21,478 nucleotides of DNA from a virus. Below, piece by piece: positions 21,218-21,478 of the stretch. The first letter of the stretch is position 1, and each line of letters opens with the position of its first letter. The notes below the pieces were generated by a model that was given only the letters and a program-made list of their open reading frames with translations, did not search any database and was not told the DNA's origin. The stretch spans positions 1 through 21,478 of IMG/VR virus record IMGVR_UViG_3300044612_001798. One strand, written 5' to 3'. A program made the translations under genes and the position numbers.

Positions 21218-21478
21218 GGTTGGTCCTCGGTGGTGGGTTGATCTTCAGTGGTGGGTTGGTAGTTGACCATGTGATCAGGCAAGGGTGGCAGGGGGCCGGT
21301 CATGCCGCCTTGATACCAGCGATAAACGCCCACAAAGGTGATGTCGTCAAACCTCAGCATCAGGTGGGTCATCAGCCGCTGCATTGCCTCCCTAGCCGTC
21401 GCCAGTTCCCCTCGCAGTTCCCGCACGCACTCTGGGCAGCCCCAGGCGTTAGGTGGTTGCTGCCCGTGTGTGGGGCAT
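21214..21478 (-). CDS. Partial CxxC protein upstream of the DGR target
   Basis: An open frame enters from the right edge and stops at TGA 21214-21216, overlapping the FGE-like start. The visible 87 residues contain GCPECVRELRGELATAREAM: a CPEC motif followed by a helix, then VGVYRWYQGGMTGPLPPLPD and a C-terminal tandem [14 protein letters not shown]. The CPEC pair suggests a metal-binding knuckle whose second half lies outside the window. A GTG at 21426 is a possible later start, but the CPEC lies upstream and argues for the longer frame. Coupling to the FGE-like gene suggests a shared operon. Confidence 0.55.
   Translation of the reverse strand, partial: CPTHGQQPPNAWGCPECVRELRGELATAREAMQRLMTHLMLRFDDITFVGVYRWYQGGMTGPLPPLPDHMVNYQPTTEDQPTTEDQP

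Overview
The window looks like part of the genome of a tailed phage or prophage. It holds a siphovirus-type tail module, a scaffold and capsid module, a run of virion-associated proteins, a likely lysis cassette, and an opposing accessory operon. Most of it is GC-rich, but several blocks are clearly AT-richer. The host is inferred, with modest confidence, to be a cyanobacterium. The main reason is a formylglycine-generating-enzyme-like (FGE-sulfatase) protein whose C-terminus looks like the variable region (VR) of a diversity-generating retroelement (DGR), a pairing well known in cyanobacteria and their mobile elements. Only one HIP1 octamer (GCGATCGC, near 15193) was noticed, so composition adds little.

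Plus strand, left to right. The end of a gene (1-210) precedes the tape-measure gene (212-3778), which carries seven 52-residue repeats. A distal-tail-like gene (3789-4553) and a large tail-tip or receptor-binding protein ending in a LamG-like domain (4553-7816) follow. Three structural-type genes (7857-9449) and a 46-residue ORF (9446-9586) come next. Then comes the head module: scaffold (9636-10442), a 163-bp leader with three copies of an 11-bp motif, the major capsid protein (10606-11520) and a capsid-adjacent protein (11558-12247). A hairpin terminator lies at about 12272. From 12307 to 16126 there are small virion-type proteins, a pair of tandem paralogues, a 20-residue-period repeat protein and a baseplate-like beta protein. 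Three membrane-protein genes (16127-17053) look like a lysis cassette.

Minus strand, right to left. From 21478 to 17584 most genes overlap or are tightly packed: a partial CxxC protein, the FGE-like DGR target, two hypothetical proteins of about 270-280 residues, a small Cys/His-rich protein and two small proteins. A further minus ORF (17062-17352) converges on the lysis cassette. A 51-residue plus-strand ORF (17410-17565) sits inside this minus-strand region.

The most interesting signal is at 20198-20441. The DGR target ends in two tandem VR copies, 127 bp apart and therefore in different reading frames. They differ at 20 of 117 positions. Sixteen of the differences fall at codon positions 1 or 2, nearly all in codons that can be derived from AAC, TAC or AGG, as adenine-directed mutagenic homing predicts. 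The gene body is in frame with the distal copy and out of frame with the proximal one. One extra C at a CCC tract would switch it to the proximal copy. No reverse transcriptase or template repeat is present in the window.

Second in interest is the 11-bp motif GGCGTGATGCC. It occurs four times, and all exact copies lie in the non-coding leaders of the scaffold and capsid genes, which lack obvious Shine-Dalgarno sequences.
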